Shown: piece by piece, positions 8,451 to 17,386 of the stretch
How the letters are laid out: each line of letters starts with the position of its first letter
Numbering within the stretch: position 1 is the first letter of the stretch
Source of the DNA: Aeromonas lacus
Lineage (GTDB): Bacteria > Pseudomonadota > Gammaproteobacteria > Enterobacterales > Aeromonadaceae
Length of the DNA: 48,947 nucleotides
Reading direction: 5' to 3'
Assembly (NCBI RefSeq): GCF_000764665.1
Contig: NZ_JRGM01000035.1
Location: 1 to 48,947 of the forward strand
Notes under the pieces: model-generated
Databases searched by the model: none
What the model was told of the DNA's origin: nothing
What the model saw: only the letters and a program-made list of their open reading frames with translations
Position numbers and translations under genes: made by a program

Positions 8451-9206
8451 TCAGCCGCAGGGCGGGCGAGTAGCACCGGCCATCATGCCAAGCGCGACCT
8501 GATCCAGCACGGTAATGTATTTGCCTTTGACGCTGATGAGGCCGGACTTCTGGAAGCGGCCGAGCAGACGACTGATGGTCTCGACGGTCAGACCCAGATA
8601 GTTGCCGATATCGCCACGGGTCATAGCCAGACGGAACTCTTTTGCAGAGAAACCGCGTTCGGAGAAGCGCACCGAGAGGTTGTGCAGGAAGGCGGCGAGG
8701 CGCTCTTCAGCATTCTTCTTGGAGAGCAGCAGGATCATCTCCTGATCGCCCATGATTTCACTGCTCATCAGACGCATGATCTGCTGGCGCAGTTTGGGCA
8801 TCTTGCCGGAAAGATCATCCAGCACTTCAAAGGGGATCTCGCATACCATAGCCGTTTCCAGCGCCTGAGCGAAGGAGGGGTGAGCCTGCTTGTTGATGGC
8901 GTCAAACCCGACCAAATCACCAGCCAAGTGGAAGGCGGTGATCTGCTCATCGCCCTGTTCGGTGATGGTGTAGGACTTGATGGTCCCGGAACGAATGGCG
9001 TAGAGCGACTTGAACTCATCACCGGCCTTGAACAGCTCCTCACCCTTCTGGATCGGCTTTTTGCGCTCGATGATGCTATCGAGCTGATCAAGCTCGTTGT
9101 CGTTCAGGGTGAAGGGGATACAGAGCTGACTGATGCTGCAATCCTGGCAATGAATTGCACAGCCACCGCTCTGGATACGTCTGCCAGGTTTCTTTTCCGG
9201 GATCAT
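8451..9206 (-). CDS. fnr: Oxygen-sensing transcription regulator FNR (EtrA-type)
   Basis: FNR is the global anaerobic regulator. Its 4Fe-4S cluster allows dimerisation and DNA binding without oxygen. All four cluster cysteines of the E. coli protein align: C20, C23 and C29 in [11 protein letters not shown], and C122 in MVCEIPF. C16 is also present. The cAMP-receptor fold follows, then the helix-turn-helix [20 protein letters not shown] with the E, S and R residues that read the TTGAT half-site. Length is 251 aa against 250 in E. coli, and much of the protein is identical. A perfect FNR box lies just upstream, so autoregulation is likely. Its neighbours, the cbb3 oxidase genes, are classic FNR targets. 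Confidence 0.97.
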   Translation of the reverse strand: MIPEKKPGRRIQSGGCAIHCQDCSISQLCIPFTLNDNELDQLDSIIERKKPIQKGEELFKAGDEFKSLYAIRSGTIKSYTITEQGDEQITAFHLAGDLVGFDAINKQAHPSFAQALETAMVCEIPFEVLDDLSGKMPKLRQQIMRLMSSEIMGDQEMILLLSKKNAEERLAAFLHNLSVRFSERGFSAKEFRLAMTRGDIGNYLGLTVETISRLLGRFQKSGLISVKGKYITVLDQVALGMMAGATRPPCG

Positions 9207-9222
9207 AGGCTCATACGAATAA

Positions 9223-9236
9223 TTGATTTATATCAA
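9223..9236 (-). promoter_or_regulatory. Perfect FNR operator upstream of fnr
   Basis: TTGAT-TTAT-ATCAA matches the FNR consensus TTGAT-N4-ATCAA at all ten positions. It ends 17 bases before the fnr ATG, a position that suggests repression of its own gene, as known for E. coli fnr. Confidence 0.85.
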
Positions 9237-9274
9237 ACAAGTTTACCACCAACTCATCCGTTTTGGATAGGGTT

Positions 9275-9961
9275 TCAAAAGGCGGCTATGCCAACCCACA
9301 GGGTATGAACCCCGAACAAAATGAGTAACAGAGCACCGCCAAGGCGCAAACTGCGCAGGGTTAACCAGTATCTGAGGCGATCGGCAAGCCCTCCCAGCGC
9401 GAACAAGGTCGGCAGGGTGCCGAGGCCAAAAAAGAGCATGATCAGCGCCCCGCCAGCGGCAGAGCCGGCAGCCGCGCTCCAGGTCAGCATGGAGTAGACT
9501 AGCCCGCAGGGAAGCCAGCCCCAGACCATGCCAAAGGGGAGTGCCTGCAGCGGAGAAGTGAAGGGGAGAAACTTACCGGCAAGGGGTTTGATATGGGGCC
9601 AGAGTTTGGCGCCGAGGCGCTCCAGCAGTAGGATCCCCTGCCACCAGCCGGCCAGATAGAGACCAAGGGCGATCATCAGCAATGCGGCTACCAGCCGCAG
9701 TCCTTCGATGGCATGTTTGCCTGCGCCCAGTTCACTGGTGGTGGCGAGCAGGCCGCCTACCAGTGCTCCTGCCAGCACATAGCTCAGGATCCGCCCCAGG
9801 TTGTAGTTGAGCAGGTAGCCAAGGCGTCCACTGAAGTGTTGTTTGTCGGCCGGGATGGCCATGGAGAGGGCGGCGGAGACGCCACCACACATGCCGATGC
9901 AGTGAGCCGAGCCTGCCAGTCCTACCAGCAGAGCACCCAGCAGATCAAGGTTGTGAGTCAT
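9275..9961 (-). CDS. DsbD_2/TauE-like membrane protein of cbb3 oxidase assembly cluster
   Basis: This 228-aa polytopic protein has about six helices. It shows the typical N-terminal motif GLAGSAHCIGMCGG, with Cys residues spaced CxxxC, and a later GWLPCGLVYS. These features match the DsbD_2 group (often annotated as sulfite exporter TauE/SafE-like) found after ccoS in many gammaproteobacteria. A role in copper or thiol handling during oxidase assembly is inferred from the context and cysteines, not shown. It overlaps the end of ccoS by 17 bases, so it belongs to the ccoHIS operon. No purine-rich ribosome site precedes its ATG, consistent with coupling to ccoS. Confidence 0.85.
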   Translation of the reverse strand: MTHNLDLLGALLVGLAGSAHCIGMCGGVSAALSMAIPADKQHFSGRLGYLLNYNLGRILSYVLAGALVGGLLATTSELGAGKHAIEGLRLVAALLMIALGLYLAGWWQGILLLERLGAKLWPHIKPLAGKFLPFTSPLQALPFGMVWGWLPCGLVYSMLTWSAAAGSAAGGALIMLFFGLGTLPTLFALGGLADRLRYWLTLRSLRLGGALLLILFGVHTLWVGIAAF

Positions 9962-10130
9962 GGGAGGAGGGCTTCACCGCTTTTTGTTGGGGTTCATCTT
10001 CATCAAACAGGATGTTGGAACCCTGGCGATCGAGATCTTCAAATTGTTCGGAGCGAATGGCCCAGAAAAAGACCACGCCGGCGATGACGACGAAGAGAAT
10101 GGCGATGGGGATCAGGACAAAAATTATGTT
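9945..10130 (-). CDS. ccoS: cbb3 oxidase maturation protein CcoS (FixS)
   Basis: This short protein has one N-terminal membrane helix (MNIIFVLIPIAILFVVIAG), followed by the family hallmark FFWAIRSEQFEDLDRQG and an acidic tail. CcoS is needed to insert heme and copper cofactors into the catalytic subunit of cbb3 oxidase. I start it at the ATG at 10130 (61 aa) because the extra 11 residues of the longer frame are not family-like. It lies 141 bases after ccoI and overlaps the DsbD_2-like gene. Confidence 0.92.
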   Translation of the reverse strand, partial: NIIFVLIPIAILFVVIAGVVFFWAIRSEQFEDLDRQGSNILFDEDEPQQKAVKPSSHDSQP

Positions 10131-10271
10131 CATGAGAGGTACCTTGGCATTCATCCGTGGCAAGCGTCCTCCATGGTAACCCCGTTCGGGAGGAGGGCCA
10201 GCCGCTATCGGTCAAAAATGTGGCCTGCATCGGAGGCAGGCCACTATTTCAGCTATTTTCTTGCAGTTTGT

Positions 10272-12668
10272 TTATCTGTTGAGCCGCATCGAGTTGGTCA
10301 CCACGATGAGTGAACTGAGCGACATGCCCGCGGCTGCCAGATAGGGAGGCAGCCAGCCACAGGCTGCCAGCGGCAGTACCAGCAGGTTGTAACCGATGGA
10401 CCAGGTAAAGTTCTCGATGATGATCTTGCGGGTGCGCAGCGCGAGTGTTCTGGCATCGAGCAGACGACTCAGGTCATCAGCCAGCAGAATGGCATCGGCG
10501 CTGTTTTTGGCCAGGTCAGTGCCGCCCGCCATGGCAAAGGAGGCGTGAGCTCCGGCCAGCACGGGGGCATCGTTGATCCCATCGCCCACCATGATGCTGA
10601 TCTCACCCTCTGCTTCACGGGCTTTGAGATACGCCAGCTTGCCATCCGGCGTCACCCCCTTGACCAGCTCGTCAACGCCAAGGGTGCGGGCAATCTCGTC
10701 AGCCTGGGGAGAGCTGTCACCGGTCAGAATAGTCGTGTGCAGACCGGCAGCCTTGAACGCCTCGATCAACGCTTTGGCATCCGGGCGCAAGGTGTCATCC
10801 AGCTCAAAGCGGGCGAGCAGTTGCTGCTCGTCAGCAAGGTAGATGGCAAGACCATGCTCGGGATTGTCGTTACTCTCCATGCCAAGCCAGCGGGCGCTGC
10901 CGATACGATAGCGAACGCCGGCTACCAGCCCGGTGATGCCGTGACCGATGACTGGCGTGATTTCGCTGGCCTGTGGCAACAGCACCACTTCATCGGCGGG
11001 TAGCCTGAAAGCGCGGGCGATGGGGTGCTCGGACTGGGCTTCCAGTGCCCGGGCGATGCTCAAGCAACGATCTGCATCGAGCGTGCCGAGCGCTGTGGTT
11101 GCGGACAGGCGGATCTCACCGGTGGTGAGCGTGCCAGTCTTGTCCATCACGATCCGGTTGGCCTTGGTCAATATATCCAGCACATGGCCGCGGCGCAGCA
11201 GGATGCCGTTGCGGGTCAGATTGGCGGTCGCCGATGTCAACGCGGTCGGCGTTGCCAGCGAGAGTGCGCAGGGGCAGGTAGCCACCAGCACGGCCAGCGC
11301 GATCCAGAATGCCTGTTCCGGTTGGTGGAAGTGCCATAAGGTCCAGACCGCCGCGGCAATGATAAGCAGCACCAGAATAAAGTGGCGCGACAGCTGATCC
11401 GCCATCTGGGCGATGGCCGGTTTGTCATCGAGGGCATGATCCTGCAGGCGCATGATCTGGGAGATGCGCGACTCTTCGATGCGGTGGGTCACCCGGATCT
11501 GCAGCGGCGCATCGGTGTTGATGGTGCCGGCATAGACCAGATCGCCGCACTGCTTGAACAGCGGTAACTGCTCGCCGGTCAGCATCGCCTCGTTGAGGCT
11601 TGCCTCTCCCGCCACGATGACGCCATCTGCGGGCAGCGTCGCCCCTGCCAGTACCCGCACCCGATCGCCGACCTGCAGGGTCTTGGCTGCCACTTCACGC
11701 TCGCCATCCTGGTCGACCAGGGTCGCCATGATGGGTACCAGCCGTGCCAGGTTGGAGCTTGATTCGGAGGCTTTGCGCCGGGCCCGCAGCTCAAGAAAAC
11801 GGCCGAGCAGCAGGAAGAAGACGAACATGGTGATGGAGTCGTAGTAGACCTCACCGGTATTGAACACAGTGGCCCACATGGAGGCGATAAAAGCGCCGAT
11901 CAGTGCCAGCGATACCGAGACATCCATCGACAGGTGTCCCTGCTTCAGGCTGCGCCAGGCGTTGATGTAGAAGGGCTGGGCCGAGTAGATCATGATAGGG
12001 GTGGAGAGCAAGAGGCTTATCCACTTGAAGTAGACCATGAATTCATCTTCGACGCTGATAAAGAGGTCCATGTAGAGCGCGACGGCGCACATCATCACCT
12101 GCATCGACCCCAGCCCCGCCAATGCCAGCCGGAACATGTAGCTGCGCACCTCTTTGGCGTAGAGGGCTTCCTGCTGATGGGTCTGGAAGGGGTAGGCGCG
12201 ATAGCCGATCTTGGCGAAGCCCTTGAGAATGTCGCTCAGGGAGAGCTGGGCCGGATCCCACTTGATACGGGCGCGATGGGTCGTGGTGTTGACGTTGATG
12301 TAGCGCAGACCGCTTAACGTCATCAGATGCCGCTCGATAAGCCAGGCGCAGGCGGCGCAGGTCAATCCCTCTACCGTCAGCTGAATTTCGCGCGTTGTCT
12401 CGCGACCAGTGCTGCTGTCGGTGACAAACTCCTGCTGCACTTCCGCCAGATCGTAGTGGGTGAGGGCTGCGAGCTCCTCGGGCACCAGTTCACCCTTGAT
12501 GCCGGGGGCGGTGCGGTGGTCGTAATAGCTGGCAAGGCCGCACTCCATGATGGTCTCTGCCACGGCCTGACAGCCTGGGCAGCACATGGGCCTGACAATC
12601 CCCTTGATCTCGAGGGAATAGCCGCTATTGGCGGGAACCGGCTCGCCACAGTGAAAACAGCCGGTCAT
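10272..12668 (-). CDS. ccoI: Copper-exporting P-type ATPase CcoI (FixI) for cbb3 oxidase assembly
   Basis: This 798-aa P1B-type ATPase is of the CcoI/CtpA-like class, which moves copper toward the periplasm for oxidase assembly rather than detoxification. A Cys-rich N-terminal zinc-ribbon-like region (CFHC at 4-7, CCPGC at 29-33) is typical of CcoI and absent from CopA. It is followed by one HMA domain with GLTCAAC (C104, C107). The membrane metal site is CPC (465-467), the phosphorylation site DKTGTLT (509-515) and the hinge GDGINDAPVL. It lies three bases after ccoH and ahead of ccoS. There is no sign of damage. Confidence 0.95.
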   Translation of the reverse strand: MTGCFHCGEPVPANSGYSLEIKGIVRPMCCPGCQAVAETIMECGLASYYDHRTAPGIKGELVPEELAALTHYDLAEVQQEFVTDSSTGRETTREIQLTVEGLTCAACAWLIERHLMTLSGLRYINVNTTTHRARIKWDPAQLSLSDILKGFAKIGYRAYPFQTHQQEALYAKEVRSYMFRLALAGLGSMQVMMCAVALYMDLFISVEDEFMVYFKWISLLLSTPIMIYSAQPFYINAWRSLKQGHLSMDVSVSLALIGAFIASMWATVFNTGEVYYDSITMFVFFLLLGRFLELRARRKASESSSNLARLVPIMATLVDQDGEREVAAKTLQVGDRVRVLAGATLPADGVIVAGEASLNEAMLTGEQLPLFKQCGDLVYAGTINTDAPLQIRVTHRIEESRISQIMRLQDHALDDKPAIAQMADQLSRHFILVLLIIAAAVWTLWHFHQPEQAFWIALAVLVATCPCALSLATPTALTSATANLTRNGILLRRGHVLDILTKANRIVMDKTGTLTTGEIRLSATTALGTLDADRCLSIARALEAQSEHPIARAFRLPADEVVLLPQASEITPVIGHGITGLVAGVRYRIGSARWLGMESNDNPEHGLAIYLADEQQLLARFELDDTLRPDAKALIEAFKAAGLHTTILTGDSSPQADEIARTLGVDELVKGVTPDGKLAYLKAREAEGEISIMVGDGINDAPVLAGAHASFAMAGGTDLAKNSADAILLADDLSRLLDARTLALRTRKIIIENFTWSIGYNLLVLPLAACGWLPPYLAAAGMSLSSLIVVTNSMRLNR

Positions 12669-12671
12669 GAC

Positions 12672-13172
12672 TTAGCGTCCTTTCGGATCGAGTTCGACAG
12701 GTGCCTGGGTGGGCAGTTGTACCGTCTCTTGCAGGCGCCACTCGTGGTTGAACGCATCCACCCGGATGTGCCATTTACCGGTGAGGGGCTTGTCGAAGTG
12801 GAGGCGATAGGTGCCGCTCGCATCGGCGGTGATCATGTGTTCGCTATCCAGTCCCGCCAGAGTGGGGTGGAAGAGCGACAGATAGAGGGCCTGACCCGGC
12901 GGGATGTCGCCGCTGACGGGTTTGAGGGTCAGCTCGTGGCTGTTGACCTCAAGGGCGAAACGGATATTGAGGGCTTCGGAGCGATCGAACTTGCTCAGAT
13001 CCTGATTGATCTCTTTCCCTTGTTTGTAATAGTCCTCGGCCACCAGATTGACCCCATCCTTGCTGGCAATGATGGCGGTAGAGATGCTGCCGACAACGGC
13101 GGCAGTGGGGAGGGCGATGATAAACCAGGGCCAGAATTGGCGATACCAGGGTTTGAATACAGGTTGGGTCAT
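12672..13172 (-). CDS. ccoH: cbb3 oxidase assembly protein CcoH (FixH)
   Basis: The 166-aa protein has one N-terminal membrane anchor (FWPWFIIALPTAAVVGSIST) and then the FixH landmark NLVAEDYYKQGKEINQDL. A periplasmic Ig-like beta domain ends GKWHIRVDAFNHEWRLQETV. FixH/CcoH interacts with CcoI and the oxidase during assembly. The ATG at 13172 is preferred to the longer frame because the extra residues are not conserved in character. A terminator separates it from ccoP, so the ccoHIS group probably has its own promoter. No ccoG (ferredoxin-like) gene lies between ccoP and ccoH. Confidence 0.92.
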   Translation of the reverse strand: MTQPVFKPWYRQFWPWFIIALPTAAVVGSISTAIIASKDGVNLVAEDYYKQGKEINQDLSKFDRSEALNIRFALEVNSHELTLKPVSGDIPPGQALYLSLFHPTLAGLDSEHMITADASGTYRLHFDKPLTGKWHIRVDAFNHEWRLQETVQLPTQAPVELDPKGR

Positions 13173-13235
13173 GATGCTACTGCCGTGAAACGAATGATTA
13201 ACGAGTAAGAGAGCTTTTCTGCAACACAAGATAAC

Positions 13236-13265
13236 AAAAAGCCTCGAGGAGTCGAGGCTTTTTGC
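13236..13265 (-). terminator. Terminator after ccoNOQP
   Basis: A 12-bp perfect stem (AAAAAGCCTCGA with its complement) and GGAG loop has T or A runs on both sides. It lies 48 bases beyond the ccoP stop and separates the structural oxidase operon from ccoHIS. Confidence 0.88.
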
Positions 13266-13312
13266 TGTGTAATCACGTGTTTATCACATGTTACGACTTA
13301 TGTGAGCGACCT

Positions 13313-14293
13313 TTATTTAGCAGGCTGATGGGACAGGCTGTAAACGTAGGAAGCCAGCAGGTGTACCTTGTCTTCACCCAGGATGTCTTTCCAGGCCGGC
13401 ATCACACCGTGGCGACCGTGGGTGATGGTCTGCACCACCACTTCGCGGGAACCGCCGTAGAGCCAGGTGTTGTTGGTCAGGTCCGGTGCACCAACGGCGA
13501 TCCCGCCCTTGGCATCGGGGCCGTGGCACGCAGCACAGATGGTGAAGCGCGCTTCGCCCTTCTTGGCTTCGACCAGATCAACCTTGCGACCAGAGAGGCT
13601 CAGCACATAGGATGCCACCTCTTGCACACCGTCTTTACCGAGGATTTCACCCCAGGCAGCCATGATCCCCTGACGACCGCCCATGATGGTGGTCTTGATT
13701 TGATCAGGCTGACCACCCCATTGCCATTCGCTGTCGGTCAGGTTCGGGAAACCGCGACCGCCGCGGGCGTCAGAGCCGTGGCACTGGGAGCAGTTCTGCA
13801 GGAACAGACGCTGACCCACTTTCAGGGCTTCCGGATCCTTGGCGATTTCGGTGATGGCACGGTAGGTCTTGCCATCGGCCTCATAGGTCAGTTCACGGAA
13901 CTTGGCACCATAGATCTCGTCAGCTTTGGCGACCTCACGGTCATACTCCACGGCGCGACCTTCAGCCTTGGCTGATTCGGTTGCCGTCTTGGATTCGGCC
14001 AGCGAACGTACGTCCTGGTTGGAACTTTGCCAGCCCAGCAGGCCTTTGAAGTTGCCAAGACCCGGGAAGGCGACCAGATAGACCAGACCGGTGACGATGA
14101 AGAAGAGGAACATGTAGGTCCACCACTTCGGCAACGGGTTGTTGATCTCCTCGATACCATCGAAGGAGTGGCCCATCGGCTTGCCTTCTTCGACGCCCAT
14201 CTTGTCCTTGAGGCACCACATCAGCAGCAAGAAGCAGCCAAGGATGGTCCCCAAGGTGATGACGGTTACGAAAATACTAAACAGAGTGCTCAT
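13313..14293 (-). CDS. ccoP: cbb3 cytochrome oxidase diheme subunit CcoP
   Basis: This is the membrane-bound diheme cytochrome c subunit that passes electrons to CcoO/CcoN. It is 326 aa with two N-terminal hydrophobic segments (residues 5-27 and about 58-76), as in the long form of CcoP. Two class I heme c sites follow: CSQCH (168-172) and CAACH (253-257). Methionine ligands are likely in IMGGRQGIMAAW and GRHGVMPAW. The ATG overlaps the ccoQ stop by four bases. It is the last gene of the ccoNOQP operon. Confidence 0.96.
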   Translation of the reverse strand: MSTLFSIFVTVITLGTILGCFLLLMWCLKDKMGVEEGKPMGHSFDGIEEINNPLPKWWTYMFLFFIVTGLVYLVAFPGLGNFKGLLGWQSSNQDVRSLAESKTATESAKAEGRAVEYDREVAKADEIYGAKFRELTYEADGKTYRAITEIAKDPEALKVGQRLFLQNCSQCHGSDARGGRGFPNLTDSEWQWGGQPDQIKTTIMGGRQGIMAAWGEILGKDGVQEVASYVLSLSGRKVDLVEAKKGEARFTICAACHGPDAKGGIAVGAPDLTNNTWLYGGSREVVVQTITHGRHGVMPAWKDILGEDKVHLLASYVYSLSHQPAK

Positions 14294-14472
14294 TCTTGTT
14301 TCGCTCCTGCGTTCTTTTTATCAGCACCGGTTTGCTCATCATCGGCAAACACCAGATTGGCGGCCTCATCAAAAGAGGTCTTGCGGCGTTTGCTGTAGGC
14401 CCAGACGATGATGCCAATCATGATGGCCATCAACAGCAGGGTATACAGACCGCGAAATGTGCCGTAATCCAT
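14290..14472 (-). CDS. ccoQ: cbb3 oxidase small subunit CcoQ
   Basis: The 60-aa single-helix protein begins MDYGTFRGLYTLLLMAIMIG and continues with WAYSKRRKTSFDEAANLVF, the usual CcoQ pattern. CcoQ stabilises the core complex. It lies 10 bases after ccoO and overlaps ccoP by four. Confidence 0.93.
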   Translation of the reverse strand: MDYGTFRGLYTLLLMAIMIGIIVWAYSKRRKTSFDEAANLVFADDEQTGADKKNAGAKQE

Positions 14473-14482
14473 CTCAGGCTCC

Positions 14483-15097
14483 TTATTTCAGGGCATGACC
14501 CAGTGATTGGAGGTAGGCGATGAGGGCTTCCAGCTCGGTCTTGCCTTTAACTGCTTCCCCTGCACCCTGAATATCCGCATCGGTATATGGCACACCGAAG
14601 TGATCGCGGAACAGCGCCAGTTTTTTGTCTGTCATCTCGCCGGTCAGCACATTGGTGTCGAGCCAGGGATAGGCAGGCATGTTGGACTCGGGAACCACAT
14701 CACGCGGGTTGATGAGGTGAGCGTGGTGCCATGCATCGGAGTAGCGACCGCCTACGCGGGCCAGATCCGGACCGGTACGCTTGGAGCCCCACAGGAAGGG
14801 GTGCTCCCACACGCTCTCGCCGGCAACCGAGTAGTGACCGTAACGCTCGGTTTCGGCACGGAACGGACGGATCATCTGGCTGTGGCAGTTGGTGCAGCCT
14901 TCGCGAATGAAGATGTCGCGCCCTTCCATTTGCAGTGCTGTGTAGGGCTTGAGGCCCTCCACCGGCTCGGTGGTCTGCTTCTGGAAGAACAGCGGGGTGA
15001 TTTCAACCAGGCCCCCCAGGCTGATGGCGAAGATGATGCCGACCACCAGCATGGGAACGCTTTTTTCAAATATTTCGTGACGGTTATTGTTGCTCAT
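14483..15097 (-). CDS. ccoO: cbb3 oxidase monoheme subunit CcoO
   Basis: This is a monoheme cytochrome c subunit of 204 aa. One N-terminal membrane helix ([20 protein letters not shown]) is followed by [14 protein letters not shown], which carries the heme c site CTNCH (68-72) and family-specific downstream residues. The axial methionine is probably in [11 protein letters not shown]. It follows ccoN by 16 bases in the operon. Confidence 0.96.
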   Translation of the reverse strand: MSNNNRHEIFEKSVPMLVVGIIFAISLGGLVEITPLFFQKQTTEPVEGLKPYTALQMEGRDIFIREGCTNCHSQMIRPFRAETERYGHYSVAGESVWEHPFLWGSKRTGPDLARVGGRYSDAWHHAHLINPRDVVPESNMPAYPWLDTNVLTGEMTDKKLALFRDHFGVPYTDADIQGAGEAVKGKTELEALIAYLQSLGHALK

Positions 15098-15113
15098 TCT
15101 TGGACCTCTTCAA

Positions 15114-16538
15114 TCATGCTGGCTGGGCGACAGGTTCCAGGGAACCTTTGGGCGCAGTGATGGTGCGATAGGCGTTGTAGGCCAACAGCAGCATACCGGT
15201 GACGAAGAAGCAGCCACCCAGGAAGCGCACGAAGTAGAAGGGATAGGAGGCCTGCAGCGCTTCTACGAAGCTGTAGGTCAGAGTGCCGTCTTCGTTGACT
15301 GCACGCCACATCAGGCCCTGCATCACGCCGGAAATCCACATGGCAACGATGTAGAGCACGGTGCCCACGGTCGCCAGCCAGAAGTGGACGTTGATGAGCT
15401 TGATGCTGTACATGCGGCCCTGACCGAACAGGTTCGGGATCAGGTGGTAAACCGCACCGATGGAGACCATGGCTACCCAGCCCAGCGCGCCGGAGTGTAC
15501 GTGACCGACGGTCCAGTCGGTGTAGTGGGAGAGGGCGTTGACGGTTTTGATCGCCATCATCGGGCCTTCGAAAGTCGACATGCCGTAGAAAGAGAGGGAG
15601 ACGATCAGGAAGCGCAGGATGGGGTCATAACGCAGTTTGTGCCACGCACCGGAGAGGGTCATGATGCCGTTGATCATGCCGCCCCAAGAGGGCACGAACA
15701 GGATCAGGGACATCACCATGCCTAGCGACTGAGCCCAGTCAGGCAGTGCGGTGTAGTGCAGGTGGTGCGGACCGGCCCAGATATAGAGGGAGATCAGCGC
15801 CCAGAAGTGCACGATGGAGAGACGGTAGGAGTAAACCGGACGTCCAGCCTGCTTGGGCACGAAATAGTACATCATCCCCAGGAAGCCGGCGGTCAGCAGG
15901 AAGCCTACCGCGTTGTGGCCATACCACCACTGTACCATGGCGTCCATGGCGCCGGAGTACATGGAGTAGGACTTCATGCCGGAGAGCGGCACTTCCATGT
16001 TATTGACAATGTGCAGCACCGCGACGGTGATGATGAAGGCGCCGAAGAACCAGTTCGCCACATAGATGTGGGAGGTGGTGCGCTTCATCAGGGTGCCGAA
16101 GAAGACGATGGCATAGGCGACCCATACCACTGTGATGGCGATATCAATCGGCCACTCCAGCTCGGCATACTCTTTGGCGGAGGTGTAACCCAGCGGCAGA
16201 GAGATGGCGGCAGAGAGGATGATCGCTTGCCAGCCCCAGAAGACGAAGGTTGCCAGCGGGCCACCGAACAGTCTGGTTTGACAGGTACGCTGCACCACGT
16301 AAAACGAGGTGGCCATCAGCGCACTGACGCCGAAGGCGAAGATCACTGCGTTGGTATGGAGGGGCCGCAGACGACTGTAGGTCAGCCACGGAGTCTCGAA
16401 GTTGAGGGCAGGCCAGATCAACTGGGCTGCGATCAGTACGCCAACCGACATGCCGACAATTCCCCAGACAATCGTCATGACGGTAAACTGGCGAACAACG
16501 GTGTAGTTGTACTCAGGATGGTTAGTTGTATGGCTCAT
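15114..16538 (-). CDS. ccoN: cbb3 cytochrome oxidase catalytic subunit CcoN
   Basis: CcoN is the heme-copper catalytic subunit that reduces oxygen at high affinity in low-oxygen conditions. The ATG at 16538 ([15 protein letters not shown]) gives 474 aa, the family size; the longer frame to 16622 is unlikely. About twelve helices are visible. Heme and copper histidines occur in [20 protein letters not shown], in the paired-His segment [15 protein letters not shown] and in [12 protein letters not shown]. It is first in ccoNOQP. The 284-base upstream space is shared with a divergent gene and holds a possible FNR site. Confidence 0.97.
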   Translation of the reverse strand: MSHTTNHPEYNYTVVRQFTVMTIVWGIVGMSVGVLIAAQLIWPALNFETPWLTYSRLRPLHTNAVIFAFGVSALMATSFYVVQRTCQTRLFGGPLATFVFWGWQAIILSAAISLPLGYTSAKEYAELEWPIDIAITVVWVAYAIVFFGTLMKRTTSHIYVANWFFGAFIITVAVLHIVNNMEVPLSGMKSYSMYSGAMDAMVQWWYGHNAVGFLLTAGFLGMMYYFVPKQAGRPVYSYRLSIVHFWALISLYIWAGPHHLHYTALPDWAQSLGMVMSLILFVPSWGGMINGIMTLSGAWHKLRYDPILRFLIVSLSFYGMSTFEGPMMAIKTVNALSHYTDWTVGHVHSGALGWVAMVSIGAVYHLIPNLFGQGRMYSIKLINVHFWLATVGTVLYIVAMWISGVMQGLMWRAVNEDGTLTYSFVEALQASYPFYFVRFLGGCFFVTGMLLLAYNAYRTITAPKGSLEPVAQPA

Positions 16539-16767
16539 CGTTATATTCCGCTTCCGATGCTGCTGTTGTTTGGTTTTTTGTCCGGCAAACCGGACGGACT
16601 TCATCGAGCTATCTTCAACCACTTGTTAACACCTGTTAACGAAAGGAAAAGTAAAAGATGGCTAAATGAAAACTCCATGGGAATGATACTGAACTGACAG
16701 GTAAAATAACAGTATAAACAGTGATATATTTGGCTCCGCCCGGTCTCGTTTACACGCTTGTTTTACC

Positions 16768-16781
16768 TTGTGCGAGATCAA
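16768..16781. promoter_or_regulatory. Possible FNR site between ccoN and the divergent gene
   Basis: TTGTG-CGAG-ATCAA matches the FNR consensus at 8 of 10 positions, with one perfect half-site. It is about 230 bases upstream of ccoN and 42 bases upstream of the divergent ATG, so it could serve either or both. Confidence 0.4.
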
Positions 16782-16822
16782 AAAAAAGACCATTTTTATT
16801 ACATCTTTACAGGGTGTTTTTG

Positions 16823-17284
16823 ATGAAAGAGAGACTGACTGCACAGAAAGTAACGCATCTTGTGCTAGTGCTGGCCGTTCTGATGGCGTTGGTGAGCTAT
16901 CGCACCTGGTTTGCAGCCGATAACTCACAAAATTCCGAACCAAAAAAAGATCAAATTTGTGATCTTTCCCACAGCAGTTGTGACGTATTAATTGGTGAAA
17001 AGTCGATGGCAATTGCTATTTCACAATTACCTGTGCGCGCTGAACGCGATTTTATAATTCGATTGGAGGGCGGGGAGCCCGGGATTAAACCGCTCAAAGC
17101 CTGGCTCGAGGGGCGAGATATGTTTATGGGCACCATCCCTGTCAATTTTGAATCAAGTGGCAATGGCTGGCAGGCAAATGCGCTGGTAGGAAGCTGCACA
17201 TCCCCCATGATGGTCTGGTTGCTCAATATTGAGTGGAGCAATGGCCAGCGCCAACAGCTGGCACTTTCAGTCGCTCGGGAATAG
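16823..17284 (+). CDS. Exported or membrane-anchored Cys/Met-containing protein divergent from ccoN
   Basis: The 153-aa product starts MKERLTAQKV, with AGGGTG upstream of the ATG at 16823. A hydrophobic N-terminal segment (LVLVLAVLMALVSYRTWFAA) is a signal peptide or anchor. The soluble part has three cysteines, in QICDLSHSSC and LVGSCTSPMM. It ends in a beta-rich stretch (MMVWLLNIEWSNGQRQQLAL) that resembles the last strands of FixH/YtkA-like Ig domains such as the CcoH encoded in this window. I do not recognise a named family. Its position, divergent from the oxidase operon, together with its Cys and Met residues, suggests a role in copper delivery or oxidase assembly. This is inference only. 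Confidence 0.75.
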   Translation: MKERLTAQKVTHLVLVLAVLMALVSYRTWFAADNSQNSEPKKDQICDLSHSSCDVLIGEKSMAIAISQLPVRAERDFIIRLEGGEPGIKPLKAWLEGRDMFMGTIPVNFESSGNGWQANALVGSCTSPMMVWLLNIEWSNGQRQQLALSVARE

Positions 17285-17386
17285 TAATGTCGTGGCAGGG
17301 AAGGGGGACTCTGGAAAAAATATTTGAAATTTTTGTCTCAGAGGTTACCTTCCCTTCAGTCTACAGGGAGTGAAGTGCATTTAATC

